From contig JBJEPW010000043.1 of the NCBI GenBank assembly GCA_051881435.1, forward strand, positions 14,173-78,172: a stretch of 64,000 bases of DNA. The letters are read 5' to 3'. A program made the position numbers and the translations under genes. This DNA is from Fimenecus sp051881435 (GTDB lineage: Bacteria; Bacillota; Clostridia; Oscillospirales; Acutalibacteraceae). Below are positions 52,234-61,903 of the stretch, in pieces. The notes beneath the pieces were generated by a model. That model worked only from the letters and a program-made list of their open reading frames with translations. It was not told the DNA's origin and searched no databases. The number at the start of each line of letters is the position of its first letter. Position 1 is the first letter of the stretch.

Positions 52234-53703
52234 TTACAGCACATCGACGCAAATGCAAATCGGCAAATCGTTTTCCCGTTTTTCGGGGAGCGTGATTTGC
52301 AGATATTTGCTGTTTTGCCGGAAGGTTAAGTCTTGCTTTTCGCCCAAAATATGTACGCGCTGAATATCATACCGAATACCGTGCTCCGCCGCAAAACGCA
52401 TGGACTTGATTTTGAGCGTTTGCGGCAGTTTTTCACCCATGGGGAAAATATAGAGCTTGCCGGGCTTCGTAGTAAAGCAGAAGTCCTTTTGGGTAAATTT
52501 TTTGTTTTCTCGAAACGCGCCGTTTTTGGTCTTTTTCCCCTCAAACGGGCAGACTTCAAAGGGATTGGAGCCGTAAATTGCCTCGCCGTTTACACAAAGC
52601 CATTTGCCGATTTTAAGAAGCACTTTCTTTTCCTCATCACAGATTGTGCCGTCGGGTTGGGGGCCCACATTAAGCATATAACAGCCGTTTTTGGAAACCA
52701 CCTCAATCAGATTGCGGAGAATTTCGCCCGCCGTTTTGAATTGGTTGTTTTTGGTGTATCCCCAAGAGTTTTTCGCAATGGCGGTGTCGTTTTGCCAAAG
52801 CTCCCGCGCAACGCCGTCAATCTGCCCGCGCTCCACATCATAAATCGCACAGCCGTCAAATACAGAGCCGCATTTATAAAATACGCAAACCTCTTTGCCC
52901 CACTCGACGCCGCGGTTGTAATAATAGGCAAGGAATTTTTTCATATAGGGGCAAAATTCTTTTTTGAATACCCACCAATCGAAATACACGCCCAAAGGCT
53001 TGTTTCTGTCCACCATTTCGCAGGCAGAGGTCAGCCAATCCTCCAAATATGCTTTTGTGGGGGTGATTTCTTCGTCGGTGCGGTCAATGTTGCCGCTTTC
53101 GGGCATATAGGCGGGACCGTATAAATCGGGATAGAGATTTTTTGAAACCTCCGAATTCGGATAATACTTTCTTGCCCCGTTAAAAAACCAAAAATGCTCG
53201 GCACGGTGGTTGCTGATTAAAAAGCCCATATCGGCTTTGTCGCACGCCTCGTGGAGTTCCGCCATATAATCGCGACCGTTCAAATCCGCCATATTCCAGC
53301 GGTTTAACTCGCTTTTATACATTTTCACGCCGTCGTGATGCTCACCCACGGGCATAATGTATTTTGCGCCGCTTTGCTTGAAAAGCGAAACCCACTCGTC
53401 TGCATTGAATTTTTCGGGCTTGAATTTGTCAATCAGGTTGCGGTATTCAAAATCCATGCCGTAGGTTTTACCGTGATACAGATTGCTTTTGGTGCCTTTT
53501 TTATACATCTGCCGCGGATACCATTCCGATTCGGTGGCGGGCACGGAATACACACCCCAATGAATAAACAGCCCGAACCGCTTTTCGCGGTACCAGGAAG
53601 GAACCTTAAAATTTGAAAGGCTTTCCCAAGTGTCCTTAAACGGACCTTTTTCTATAACCTCATCAATTTTTTGCAGATAATTTTGCATTTTCATATTTGT
53701 CAT
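52234..53703 (-). CDS. GH29 alpha-L-fucosidase (second copy)
   Basis: A 489-residue retaining fucosidase with KVPSWYREKRFGLFIHWG, VGEHHDGVKMY, SNHRAEHFWFF and GVYFDWWVF, the latter carrying the probable nucleophile Asp. No signal peptide. GGGGA lies 7 bases before the chosen ATG. It is paralogous to the gene at 39143-40621 but clearly diverged, so the two may differ in linkage preference. It is followed 14 bases later by the GH36 gene and is the first gene of its transcription unit. Confidence 0.93.
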   Translation of the reverse strand: MTNMKMQNYLQKIDEVIEKGPFKDTWESLSNFKVPSWYREKRFGLFIHWGVYSVPATESEWYPRQMYKKGTKSNLYHGKTYGMDFEYRNLIDKFKPEKFNADEWVSLFKQSGAKYIMPVGEHHDGVKMYKSELNRWNMADLNGRDYMAELHEACDKADMGFLISNHRAEHFWFFNGARKYYPNSEVSKNLYPDLYGPAYMPESGNIDRTDEEITPTKAYLEDWLTSACEMVDRNKPLGVYFDWWVFKKEFCPYMKKFLAYYYNRGVEWGKEVCVFYKCGSVFDGCAIYDVERGQIDGVARELWQNDTAIAKNSWGYTKNNQFKTAGEILRNLIEVVSKNGCYMLNVGPQPDGTICDEEKKVLLKIGKWLCVNGEAIYGSNPFEVCPFEGKKTKNGAFRENKKFTQKDFCFTTKPGKLYIFPMGEKLPQTLKIKSMRFAAEHGIRYDIQRVHILGEKQDLTFRQNSKYLQITLPEKRENDLPICICVDVL

Positions 53704-54072
53704 ATTAAATTCCCCATATTTTTTAACAGCTTTAAAGTATCACTATAATTAAAAATATATTTTTCCGATTTGATTATATAATAAACTCAAAAAGAATAAT
53801 TGAGAAAATCCGCCAAGAAATTTAGAAATCCTATCATAAAGGGCTATGCGATTATAAAATTAAGCAAAACCGAAGTTTAAGACAAGTATAATGTCTATTT
53901 CTTGTCGCCGCCTAAAACGGCAACTCGAAAGGAAAGGGAAAATCCGCCACGAAAAACCTTGATTCGGATTATTACCGTTATCCTAAAATTTTTTCAAAAG
54001 CCACTGCAACAACGCAGTGGCTTTTTGCTTATATCCTTTTACGAGTCCTCCTCAAAAAGCGTTTAGCAGCTG
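53704..54072. other. Gene-free stretch between two glycan sub-operons
   Basis: About 370 AT-rich bases separate the upstream unit (ending with the small ORF and terminator) from the GH29 unit. A TATAAT on the minus strand near 53775 could be the GH29 promoter, but I find no good -35 box. A GACAAG...CTTGTC inverted repeat lies near 53880-53905. No gene is apparent. Confidence 0.5.
53996..54026 (-). terminator. Terminator of the GH2-GH35 unit
   Basis: Perfect 12-base stem AAAAGCCACTGC/GCAGTGGCTTTT with a 7-base centre; A- and T-rich flanks make it active in either direction. Confidence 0.85.
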
Positions 54073-54180
54073 TTAAAATGTTCTGCCGTTTATTTGCTGT
54101 TCAATTACGCCGTTTTGAATTTTCTTTTTTTCTGCCGCCGTAACGGAAAATTGAAAAGTACTAAGATTTTGCTTTTTCAT
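54073..54180 (-). CDS. Small open reading frame, 35 residues
   Basis: MKKQNLSTFQFSV begins 2 bases after the GH35 stop; the ribosome site AGAGGTGAT overlaps the last GH35 codons and is among the best in the locus. The peptide is polar and Lys/Gln-rich, ends INGRTF, and is followed by a terminator. I recognise no family. It could be a real small protein coupled to GH35 or the remnant of a larger gene. Confidence 0.45.
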   Translation of the reverse strand: MKKQNLSTFQFSVTAAEKKKIQNGVIEQQINGRTF

Positions 54181-54182
54181 TT

Positions 54183-56267
54183 CTATATCACCTCTGAAAG
54201 CCCTATTTCTCTTGCGCTTTTCAATACAAGTTTGTTTGAATGAAGCGGTACGGGGATTTCGTTATACACATTAGAGATGCCGAATTTGGTTTTTGGCGCG
54301 GTGCGGATAATCAGTGTTTGATTGTTTTCGATATAGTCCTTGTAATCCCGCAGGTGCATAACGAATTTTCGGTCAATGTTAAAATAATCGTTGATAAGCG
54401 TGTTGCCGCTGAACACCTGTAAATTTAAACCGTCAAAGTCGAATTCCAGCACCACATCAAAACGGTTTTTGAGTATATCCTTCGGCAGTTTTAATTTGTA
54501 ATAGGTGCGTTTGCCTGTGGAATACAAATAGTAATTATACGGCAATTTCTGCTTTTTGCATTTTGTAAGGGTGATTGTATTTTTGAGATCTGTGGCAGTT
54601 TCTTGCTCACAAAAGATTTTGCTTTTGTCGCAATACACCGTACCGTCAAGAAAACAGGCTTTGCCGTTTATGAAATGAAATTGCTTTGATTTTTCGTAAG
54701 GGATAACGATAATTTTAACATCGTCAATTTCCGTGCCGTTTTCGGAAAAAGTAAGGGGGATTTCCTTGCTGTTGACAGAACATTTTGGGCTTATGCCCTC
54801 ACATTCAACGAAATAGCAAACTGTTTTTCCGTCAATTTCGGTCTTTGCCACAGGCTGTGCAAGAATATAATCAAACTGCACAGAGCCGAGTTTTATATGA
54901 AAAGGATAGAAAAACATTGCGCCTGCTTTGATGTCGATTTTCGGCAAGGTTACGGTGTTTTTGTGGATTGTAAAGGTGACATTTACATCTTTAAAATCTT
55001 GATATTGCAAGCCTTTTTCATAGGTGGAGGCAAAGAAATAGCCGCTCCCCTGCTCGTCTGCACGCACGGAACATTTCAAAAAGGAAATGTCGGTGGAATT
55101 GTTGCTTTTCCACTTTGGGAAATAGGCTTGCTTTGTGCAGATTTCGCGGTCAAATTCGTTTATAAACAAGTGCATCAGCCGCAGTCGGTCACCGTGGGAG
55201 CGGCAAACGCCGTAACGGCTTATGGGCGCTTGAAAATCGTAGTCAATAATCGGGTAATTGTTTGGGTATCCTGTTCGTTTGTTTTCCTGCATCAAACGGT
55301 CATTGGGATTTGCGCCGCCGCAGAACATATAGTACCCGAGCCAATTTGCACCGCTTGCAAATTTTGCAAAGCCCACGCCGTAGCCGTCTTTTTCGCTGAT
55401 GTACGGTCGGCGGTGCTGTGTAACCTGATTACCGGGGCCCGTTTCGCAAAACGCATAGGGCACATCGTCATAAGCACCCTTTTGCTCTTGATTGTTTTTA
55501 AACAAATCCCCGCCGATTTCGCCCTCGGTTTTGGCAGGCGTTATGGCAAAGCGGTTATTGGGTTTCAAAGCCGTTTTGCCGAATGTCCACGGCGCGTCGG
55601 GGTATCCGCCCATTGTGGGCAGAAAATCGTTGTCGGGCACGCCCGCAGGCCAAGCAGTCATTGTGAAAAACGGGGTTTTAAAGCCGATTTCCTCCGCAAT
55701 TTTGCGTAATGTGCGGATATGCTCGGTTGAGCCTGTATATTCATTTTCAAGTTGAATCCCGATTACGGTTTCGCCGTCTAAAAACGGCTTGACCTCTTTG
55801 TATAACCCTGTCCAAAAATCCCGCACTTCGGCGAGATATTTGGGATTATCGGAGCGCTTTTTCGCCATTTGGTTGATACGTTTCGGAAAGCCGCCGCGAA
55901 TAACCTCGCCGTGGCACCACGGGCCGATGCGAAGAATACAGGGCATATTTATTTCTTTGCAGATTTGCAAAAACGCGGCAATATCCTTATTCCCCGAAAA
56001 ATCAAACTGTCCTTTGATTTCCTCGTGATAATTCCAAAAAACATATGTGGAAACGGTGTTAAGCCCACATTCGCGCATTTTTAAAAGGGTTTCTTTCCAC
56101 CGTTCTTTCAGCAGTCTTGAAAAGTGCAGTTCCCCCGCAATCACCGTGTAGGGCTTGCCGTTTTTTGTGAAATACTGCGTATTTGCGCCATAGGGGCTTT
56201 CTATATTAGAATAATTAAAATTTCCTGATTTAACCTCTTTCGGTTTTGCAATAATCTGTATGTTCAT
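54183..56267 (-). CDS. GH35-family beta-galactosidase-like glycosidase
   Basis: A 694-residue protein. GH35 hallmarks: VIAGELHFSRLLKERW, LNTVSTYVFWNYHEE, LRIGPWCHGEVIRGGFP, the acid/base in GIQLENEYTG and the nucleophile in AFCETGPGNQ. The barrel is followed by beta domains. No signal peptide is present. Compared with classical GH35 enzymes the motif RIGPWCHGE replaces RPGPYICAE, so specificity may differ (for example a beta-galactoside within O-glycans). It follows the phosphoesterase gene by 11 bases. Confidence 0.85.
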   Translation of the reverse strand: MNIQIIAKPKEVKSGNFNYSNIESPYGANTQYFTKNGKPYTVIAGELHFSRLLKERWKETLLKMRECGLNTVSTYVFWNYHEEIKGQFDFSGNKDIAAFLQICKEINMPCILRIGPWCHGEVIRGGFPKRINQMAKKRSDNPKYLAEVRDFWTGLYKEVKPFLDGETVIGIQLENEYTGSTEHIRTLRKIAEEIGFKTPFFTMTAWPAGVPDNDFLPTMGGYPDAPWTFGKTALKPNNRFAITPAKTEGEIGGDLFKNNQEQKGAYDDVPYAFCETGPGNQVTQHRRPYISEKDGYGVGFAKFASGANWLGYYMFCGGANPNDRLMQENKRTGYPNNYPIIDYDFQAPISRYGVCRSHGDRLRLMHLFINEFDREICTKQAYFPKWKSNNSTDISFLKCSVRADEQGSGYFFASTYEKGLQYQDFKDVNVTFTIHKNTVTLPKIDIKAGAMFFYPFHIKLGSVQFDYILAQPVAKTEIDGKTVCYFVECEGISPKCSVNSKEIPLTFSENGTEIDDVKIIVIPYEKSKQFHFINGKACFLDGTVYCDKSKIFCEQETATDLKNTITLTKCKKQKLPYNYYLYSTGKRTYYKLKLPKDILKNRFDVVLEFDFDGLNLQVFSGNTLINDYFNIDRKFVMHLRDYKDYIENNQTLIIRTAPKTKFGISNVYNEIPVPLHSNKLVLKSAREIGLSEVI

Positions 56268-56278
56268 AAAAAGCTCCG

Positions 56279-57358
56279 TTACCCTATCACAATATTTTCA
56301 ATGTTGACCGTTTGATTTTCGCCCTGCCCGCTGACGGTAATCAGCGTACCACCCGTTTCCTCTGCAAAATTCCACGGCACGGGTGACGGCCCTGTTTTCA
56401 GTCCGTAAGTCATTGTAATGCCTTCGTAGGTGACACTTGCATTGTTTTCGTGGTCGTGACCGCAGAACATATATTTTGTTGAGCTGAGTTCTTGGCATTT
56501 TTCAAAAAATCCGGATTTCACGGGTGCCGTACCCGGCAAATAAGCACATTTGCCGAAACCGTATTCTTCGGGTATGGTGTAACTGCCGTCTGCATTTTGT
56601 ATTCCGTATTGCTCAACTGCCTCTTTGAATTCAGGCTGTGCAAAATGGGAAAAGGTCATGGAGGGCACGGTTCTGCCCGCCGCCGCGGCAATGCCTTTTA
56701 CATTCCATTCGTACCAAGCAATCTGCTCGTAGCCCATATAGACCTCTTTTGTTTCTCCGCTATCGTATTTTATGTATTCGCCGTTATCAAAAAGGAACAG
56801 AGAATACACCGGCTCGCCGTTTTCGGTAATGTTGAGTACATAATTCCCGCAACCGTAAAGATTGGACGGACCTTTTTCCATCAAACAGTATTCGGACTGC
56901 ATATATTTATCCGCCTGCCAATTTCGGCTGGTGGTGGGGATTTCGCTGTCGTGATTGCCGAACACGGGCGCCCACGGAATTTGGTACCTGTCCATATGCT
57001 TTATAAAATTGTTTATGGAAAAACGGCTTGCAAAAGCGGAAATATTGTCACCGGGCAAAATAATTAAATCCGGCTGTGTCTGTTCGACAAGCGCATCCAT
57101 TTGCTCGTAGCACTTTTTGTTTTCCGTAAGGTCTGACCAAAGCTGGGTATCCGTGAACATCAAGATTTTAAAATCTGCACGGTCTTTGCTGACGGTTTGA
57201 ATTTTTGCAACATCAAATGTATCTCCCGCGCTCCAAATCTGCGTGTGCTTTTTGCCTGTCAGCGGGAAAAACAAAATTCCCGCAGTCAAAATAACCGCCG
57301 CAAGGAGCACGCAAATTGTGATTTTAAACCCCTTTGTCACTTTTTCTTTCTTTGTCAT
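56279..57358 (-). CDS. Membrane-anchored calcineurin-like phosphoesterase
   Basis: A 359-residue protein with an N-terminal signal anchor (about 12-32). Metal ligands are in ILMFTDTQLW, IILPGDNIS, VFGNHDSE, TFSHFAQPE and MFCGHDHENN. It contains a serine- and tyrosine-rich insert before the last motif, absent from the copy at 16772. GGGGA precedes the ATG. It lies between the GH2 and GH35 genes in a single run, so it is expressed with them. The product is extracytoplasmic whereas the glycosidases are not. Confidence 0.85.
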   Translation of the reverse strand: MTKKEKVTKGFKITICVLLAAVILTAGILFFPLTGKKHTQIWSAGDTFDVAKIQTVSKDRADFKILMFTDTQLWSDLTENKKCYEQMDALVEQTQPDLIILPGDNISAFASRFSINNFIKHMDRYQIPWAPVFGNHDSEIPTTSRNWQADKYMQSEYCLMEKGPSNLYGCGNYVLNITENGEPVYSLFLFDNGEYIKYDSGETKEVYMGYEQIAWYEWNVKGIAAAAGRTVPSMTFSHFAQPEFKEAVEQYGIQNADGSYTIPEEYGFGKCAYLPGTAPVKSGFFEKCQELSSTKYMFCGHDHENNASVTYEGITMTYGLKTGPSPVPWNFAEETGGTLITVSGQGENQTVNIENIVIG

Positions 57359-57397
57359 GGAAAGTTCCCCTTTCTTGAATGTAAAAAGATACTGCTT

Positions 57398-60235
57398 TTA
57401 TCTTTCATCATCTTTCTCTGCAAAAAAAACCGAAAAAGCAAACCGATTTTTACGGTTTAAATGGAACCGATTGCCCCAATAATTCCCCCAGGCGATTGAG
57501 GGCATATAGTCGCCCTTGCTGATTTGCAGTTTCTCTTGGAAGGGGTTAGCATAAGCATTGATATGCGCGCAATCGGTATCGACAAGCAAGGAATTGCCGT
57601 TTTCCGCCGTTACTTGATAGTTATAAATATTCAGCCGCTTGGTTTTAAAATCATTGCTTGCCAAAGCGTTATATTCGCTCGCTTTATCATAGTAAGCAAA
57701 GGCAGACATATCCTGTTCCCAAGGGATTTTTTCCATATCGGTATCTGTATAGCGGTGCGCCGTACCGACTTTAAAGGCAGTGCCGCTGTCTCTTGCGATA
57801 TGCCCTCTTGGATAGTCGTTATAAAGCGCATTTCGTCTCCACGATACAGATTTTACCTCATTCGGCAGGGTGATTGCAACAGCGAGTTCGCTGATCCCGT
57901 AAAAAACCGAAATAAGACCTCTTGGCTTGATTTCAAACTGCAATTCTTCGCTGTTTTCATGAATGGTGAGTAAAAATGATTTGCCGAAGCCGAAATTCGC
58001 CGCATATGTATATTTTTTAATTCTTTTCAGCGCACTGCTTTTCACCGTGGTTCCATTGATTTTCCCGATTTTCAAATCCATACCCGCCACGAAAGCAACA
58101 AGTGTATCTTTACAGTTTACCTTTACGCCGTTTTCTGCAAATTCGCAGTGCAACGGGGAACGGCGAGGCTGAATATCATCATCGGTTTTATTGATAACCG
58201 TACTTTCCACAGTAACGCCGTCAAAAGCAAACAGAACGGTCATATTATCGGTACAGCTTACAGGCGAAAGCGTTACCGTACCGCTGTTATGCGGGGCGAT
58301 ATTCTCTCGAATTTTGCCGCTGAAAAGTACATTTTCGTTTTTATCCTGAACGGTTACAGTCACCTCGTTTAAATCGGTGTGGTCAAAACGGTTTTGGATT
58401 TGTAATTTGATTTGGTTACCGCAAACAAAGGTATCCTTAATTTTAATCGGTGTAAAGGCTTTTTTGGTTAGATACGCTTCGGGTTTTAACCGCTGAAACG
58501 CATCAAAAATACAGCCCCATTCGCCGTAGCCCGCACATTCGCCTTTTAAGTGATTTTGATGCTTTTCCATACGCTTTTCGGGCAAATAGAACACATCGTC
58601 AACAGCCGCCCAAATATCACAGCCCAGTGCGCCAGGTGTATCAAAAATATTGTCCCAGCCCCGTTTGATGCTTTCACCCCAAAAGACGCGGCAACTGTTG
58701 TCCGTTGTCAAATCATCGAGATTATAGCAAGGCACATGGGCAAACTCATCGTGCAAAATCGGTATATCGGATTTTCCGAGGTCGGAGGTGACTTTTTTAT
58801 AGTGCCAACTGAAAATATCATACGGCAACGGCTTTGATTTCACCGTGTTCGGATAGCTGAAAATGACAGGTCTTGTTCTGTCCGCCTGTTTCACATAGTC
58901 ATAACAATCTCTGAAACCGCTTGACTTTTCAAAATCCGATTCGTTGGCAATAGACCAGATAATCACGCTGGGATGATTTCTTGAAAATGCAATCATTTCG
59001 GCAAAAGAACGCAGAAAATCAACGGGCGGATTATAAATATCAAAGCCGTTTGCGCCCTTAAAGCAGGCGGCGTTTTCCTGCTCCACATACATACCGAGTG
59101 CATCGCAGACCGTGAGCATATAGTCGCTTGCAGGGTAATGCGAAGTACGAATGTGATTGATGTTATGCTCTTTGTAGGTTCTTATCTCGTGGTAAATCTC
59201 CTCTTTGGTCAGCGACCTGCCGTAAAGCCTTGAAACATCGTGACGGCAAACACCGCGGAGTTTTATCTCTTTGCCGTTTACATAGATTCTGTTTTTATCC
59301 GTGCCGTTTTGCCCGCCGTAGGTGATTTCCCTAAATCCGAATTGTACGGCATTTTCCTGCAAAACAATATCGTTTTCATCATATAAAGCGGTTTTCAGCG
59401 TGTATAAATTGGGGTGCTCGGCATCCCACAGTTTTGCCGACGGCACATCGAGATGAAACAAAAGATTTTCGTTGTCGATTTGCATTTCCGCTTCCGCCGC
59501 TTGCTCGTCCCCGTCGGTTATCACGGCTTTGAAACGCAACCCCGAACACCCTTTTGAAAAATCTATTTTTATTTCCGCCGAGGCATAGCCGTCATAAATT
59601 TTTGTGTCGATTTGTGTTTGCAAAATCGCCTGTTTCGGCAGACAGAACAAAGTAATATCCCGCAGTATGCCGCCGATATTGTGATGCGCATAATAACTTG
59701 CCCATGCGGAGTTGCTTTGATATTCACCGTTCGGATTCCAAGGGGATTTTTTGTTCCCCTCCAAATCGGCAACGCCGACAACAAGTGTTATTTCCTCATT
59801 TTCTGCAAATGCCGTAATATCCGCGTCCCACGGGGTAAAACCGCCGATATGCGAGGCGCAAAACTTGTTGTTCACCCAAATTCTTGCGTTGGAATAAACA
59901 CCCTCAAACCGCAGAAAAACGCGTTTGTCCTGATACTCTTTTGGTATATGTACCGTTCTTTTATAGTAATATTCGGTATTATTTTCAATATCAAATCCCT
60001 GCAAACACAATTCGGACGGGACGATGACGCTTTGCCACTTTGCCGCATCTACTTTGTCGAAATCGTAATCCTGATTGTCTGCAAAAGCATCGGGAACATC
60101 GCTTAACGCCTCAAATAAAAATGTCCAGCAAGGCGTATTTCTGTCCGTCAGCAAAACAGAACACCGTTCGGTTTCATAAACCGTCTTTGGAATTTGCGGC
60201 AAGGTATATGTTTCATTCGTAGCTTTTGTATGCAT
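57398..60235 (-). CDS. GH2-family beta-galactosidase
   Basis: A 945-residue enzyme with the jelly-roll, immunoglobulin-like and barrel domains of GH2. Signatures: RIWVNNKFCASHIGGFTPW, LRGVCRHDVSRLYGRSL, HNINHIRTSHYPASDYM, the acid/base in VIIWSIANESDFEK and the nucleophile in IPILHDEFAH. A long C-terminal beta region follows. There is no signal peptide. The nucleophile context HDEFAH differs from LacZ, so activity on beta-galactosides other than lactose, or beta-glucuronides, is possible. It follows the phosphodiesterase lipoprotein gene by 11 bases. Confidence 0.88.
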   Translation of the reverse strand: MHTKATNETYTLPQIPKTVYETERCSVLLTDRNTPCWTFLFEALSDVPDAFADNQDYDFDKVDAAKWQSVIVPSELCLQGFDIENNTEYYYKRTVHIPKEYQDKRVFLRFEGVYSNARIWVNNKFCASHIGGFTPWDADITAFAENEEITLVVGVADLEGNKKSPWNPNGEYQSNSAWASYYAHHNIGGILRDITLFCLPKQAILQTQIDTKIYDGYASAEIKIDFSKGCSGLRFKAVITDGDEQAAEAEMQIDNENLLFHLDVPSAKLWDAEHPNLYTLKTALYDENDIVLQENAVQFGFREITYGGQNGTDKNRIYVNGKEIKLRGVCRHDVSRLYGRSLTKEEIYHEIRTYKEHNINHIRTSHYPASDYMLTVCDALGMYVEQENAACFKGANGFDIYNPPVDFLRSFAEMIAFSRNHPSVIIWSIANESDFEKSSGFRDCYDYVKQADRTRPVIFSYPNTVKSKPLPYDIFSWHYKKVTSDLGKSDIPILHDEFAHVPCYNLDDLTTDNSCRVFWGESIKRGWDNIFDTPGALGCDIWAAVDDVFYLPEKRMEKHQNHLKGECAGYGEWGCIFDAFQRLKPEAYLTKKAFTPIKIKDTFVCGNQIKLQIQNRFDHTDLNEVTVTVQDKNENVLFSGKIRENIAPHNSGTVTLSPVSCTDNMTVLFAFDGVTVESTVINKTDDDIQPRRSPLHCEFAENGVKVNCKDTLVAFVAGMDLKIGKINGTTVKSSALKRIKKYTYAANFGFGKSFLLTIHENSEELQFEIKPRGLISVFYGISELAVAITLPNEVKSVSWRRNALYNDYPRGHIARDSGTAFKVGTAHRYTDTDMEKIPWEQDMSAFAYYDKASEYNALASNDFKTKRLNIYNYQVTAENGNSLLVDTDCAHINAYANPFQEKLQISKGDYMPSIAWGNYWGNRFHLNRKNRFAFSVFFAEKDDER

Positions 60236-60246
60236 AGTGCTTTCTC

Positions 60247-61374
60247 CTATTTCACGGTAAAACCGTTGTAGCCTTGCGAATAGTATTTTTCATTAAACGG
60301 GATATTGGTCGCTATCCAAGTAGTTCTTTCTTCAAGTGTCTGCTCGCCGTGCCCTTTGCCGATGCCGCCGTGGTCATTGGCAAAAACGACAAGCCATTCT
60401 TCGTTATATGTTTGTTCTCTTTCTTTGACTGCCTGCAAAACGGAATAGGCGTACATATCGCAGTTGATAACCGCGCCTGTATATTCCGTGCTTGCACCGA
60501 AGCCGTAATTGTGCCCCGCGGTATCAATATTGTGGAAGATACCGCAGATAATATCGTCGCCTGCCGCCATGCGTTCCAGAATGTAATCCCGCATACCCGA
60601 ATCATAGGGTGCGGAAGAAGACGGTGTTTCGGGCGCAATAAAATTGTACAATTCAAGCGTTTCGGCGTATGTATCTTTCAGTTTTTCTTTCTTGACACGG
60701 TCTGTGTCGCAAATTTGCATAGGCAAACGGTTTGCCATTACAACCTTTACTTCTTCTTTTAAGTTTACATCGAAATACTGGTCCCAATCAAAGGCAACCG
60801 CCGTGTTCAGTCCCTTTTCGGCATATTCCAGCATAAAGGTTTTATACTGCATGTTTTTACTGTCATCATTGGTTTTGATACCATGTTTTGTTCCCCAAAC
60901 GCCTGTAAAATGGGAGGTCCAGCTTGCCGAGGTAGAGGTGGTCTGCTCGGTTTCTGTTCCCGTTTCGCCGCCGCAGTAGGCAAGATACACGCCGCCTTTC
61001 TTTTGCAGTTCTGCAATGCCGCTTACGCCTGTTTTGCTGTTGTTTGCAGTGTCAAGAACATAGGGCAGTGCGTCCGCGCGCATACCGTCAAAGCCAATAA
61101 ACAGCACCTTGCGAATTTTTCCGTCCGGCGCAACGGCGTTGCCGTCCTGTATTTTACAAACATCTAAAAAATCGTGCACATGGTTGTATGTTTGATATTC
61201 GGGAATGGAAGTGTCAACGGTATTCTTCCAAAACGGATATTGGGATACATTTTTTAAATAATCGGGATTGCTTTCCGTTTGATTTTCTTTTTTACAAGCG
61301 GAAAACGATAGAAAAACCAAAGAAACGGCGCTGACAACAGCGGTTAATGAAAGAAGCTTTTTATACATTTTCAT
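60247..61374 (-). CDS. Lipoprotein of the alkaline phosphatase/nucleotide pyrophosphatase superfamily
   Basis: A 375-residue secreted lipoprotein. The signal peptide ends at the lipobox LSFSAC, followed by KKENQTES. The metal and nucleophile motifs of type I phosphodiesterases are present: VLFIGFDGMRADA, the nucleophile region TTSTSASWTSHFTGVWG, HNIDTAGHNYG and FANDHGGIGKGHGEQTLE. It would cleave phosphodiesters or phosphomonoesters outside the cell. The start at MKMYKK has AGGAGG upstream; 19 in-frame codons before it are excluded. It is the first gene of the long glycan unit. Confidence 0.87.
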   Translation of the reverse strand: MKMYKKLLSLTAVVSAVSLVFLSFSACKKENQTESNPDYLKNVSQYPFWKNTVDTSIPEYQTYNHVHDFLDVCKIQDGNAVAPDGKIRKVLFIGFDGMRADALPYVLDTANNSKTGVSGIAELQKKGGVYLAYCGGETGTETEQTTSTSASWTSHFTGVWGTKHGIKTNDDSKNMQYKTFMLEYAEKGLNTAVAFDWDQYFDVNLKEEVKVVMANRLPMQICDTDRVKKEKLKDTYAETLELYNFIAPETPSSSAPYDSGMRDYILERMAAGDDIICGIFHNIDTAGHNYGFGASTEYTGAVINCDMYAYSVLQAVKEREQTYNEEWLVVFANDHGGIGKGHGEQTLEERTTWIATNIPFNEKYYSQGYNGFTVK

Positions 61375-61903
61375 AGAAAGATACCTCCTGTTTTTCGCTT
61401 TACAATCGTATTTTACTATTGAAAAACACAAAAAAATTAAGAAAATATGCTCGATTTTTTAGAAAAACTGCTATTTTTGTTTTGTCCGGCTTTATGATTG
61501 TTTTTCTAAACTTTTCGGCAAGATTTTGAAAGGGAGCCGGATTGATCCGTGCTAAAATGCAAGCGAAGATAAAAAAGAGATGTTTTCATAAATCTTACTA
61601 AAACATATAAAGGGCAAGTGCGTTACCACTCTTGCCCTTAAAATCATGCTTTTCCCTGCGTGTAATAATTTATTTTAACAGTATAAGAAAAATAATATGT
61701 ATTTTTATTATGATACAAATTGTTGGTTATGAGAATATGCCGTTTGCAAATTATTATGTATCTGTTGAAGCAGATATCATTACATCAAAGTACGGAAAAA
61801 GACATTTGAGGTTACAAAAAGATTAAAGGTAGTTGTATATCAGTTGCTTCCTTCCGATGTTACATTCTCAAACTGCGCCGCATTCAGAACCGAACTTAAA
61901 AAA
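61375..61903. other. Gene-free stretch upstream of the glycan locus
   Basis: About 530 AT-rich bases. The leader of the glycan operon lies here, but I cannot choose a convincing promoter. A hairpin AAGGGCAAG...CTTGCCCTT (61612-61641) may be a remnant terminator. A 64-codon open frame at 61632 has no ribosome site and no recognisable content. Confidence 0.5.

Noticed and set aside
52333..53124. Long open frame (263 codons) opposite the second GH29 gene
   Set aside because: It is the antisense shadow of a clear GH29 gene with catalytic motifs and has no ribosome site.
61632..61826. 64-codon open frame on the plus strand
   Set aside because: No ribosome site, no recognisable domain, starts inside a hairpin and lies in an AT-rich leader region.
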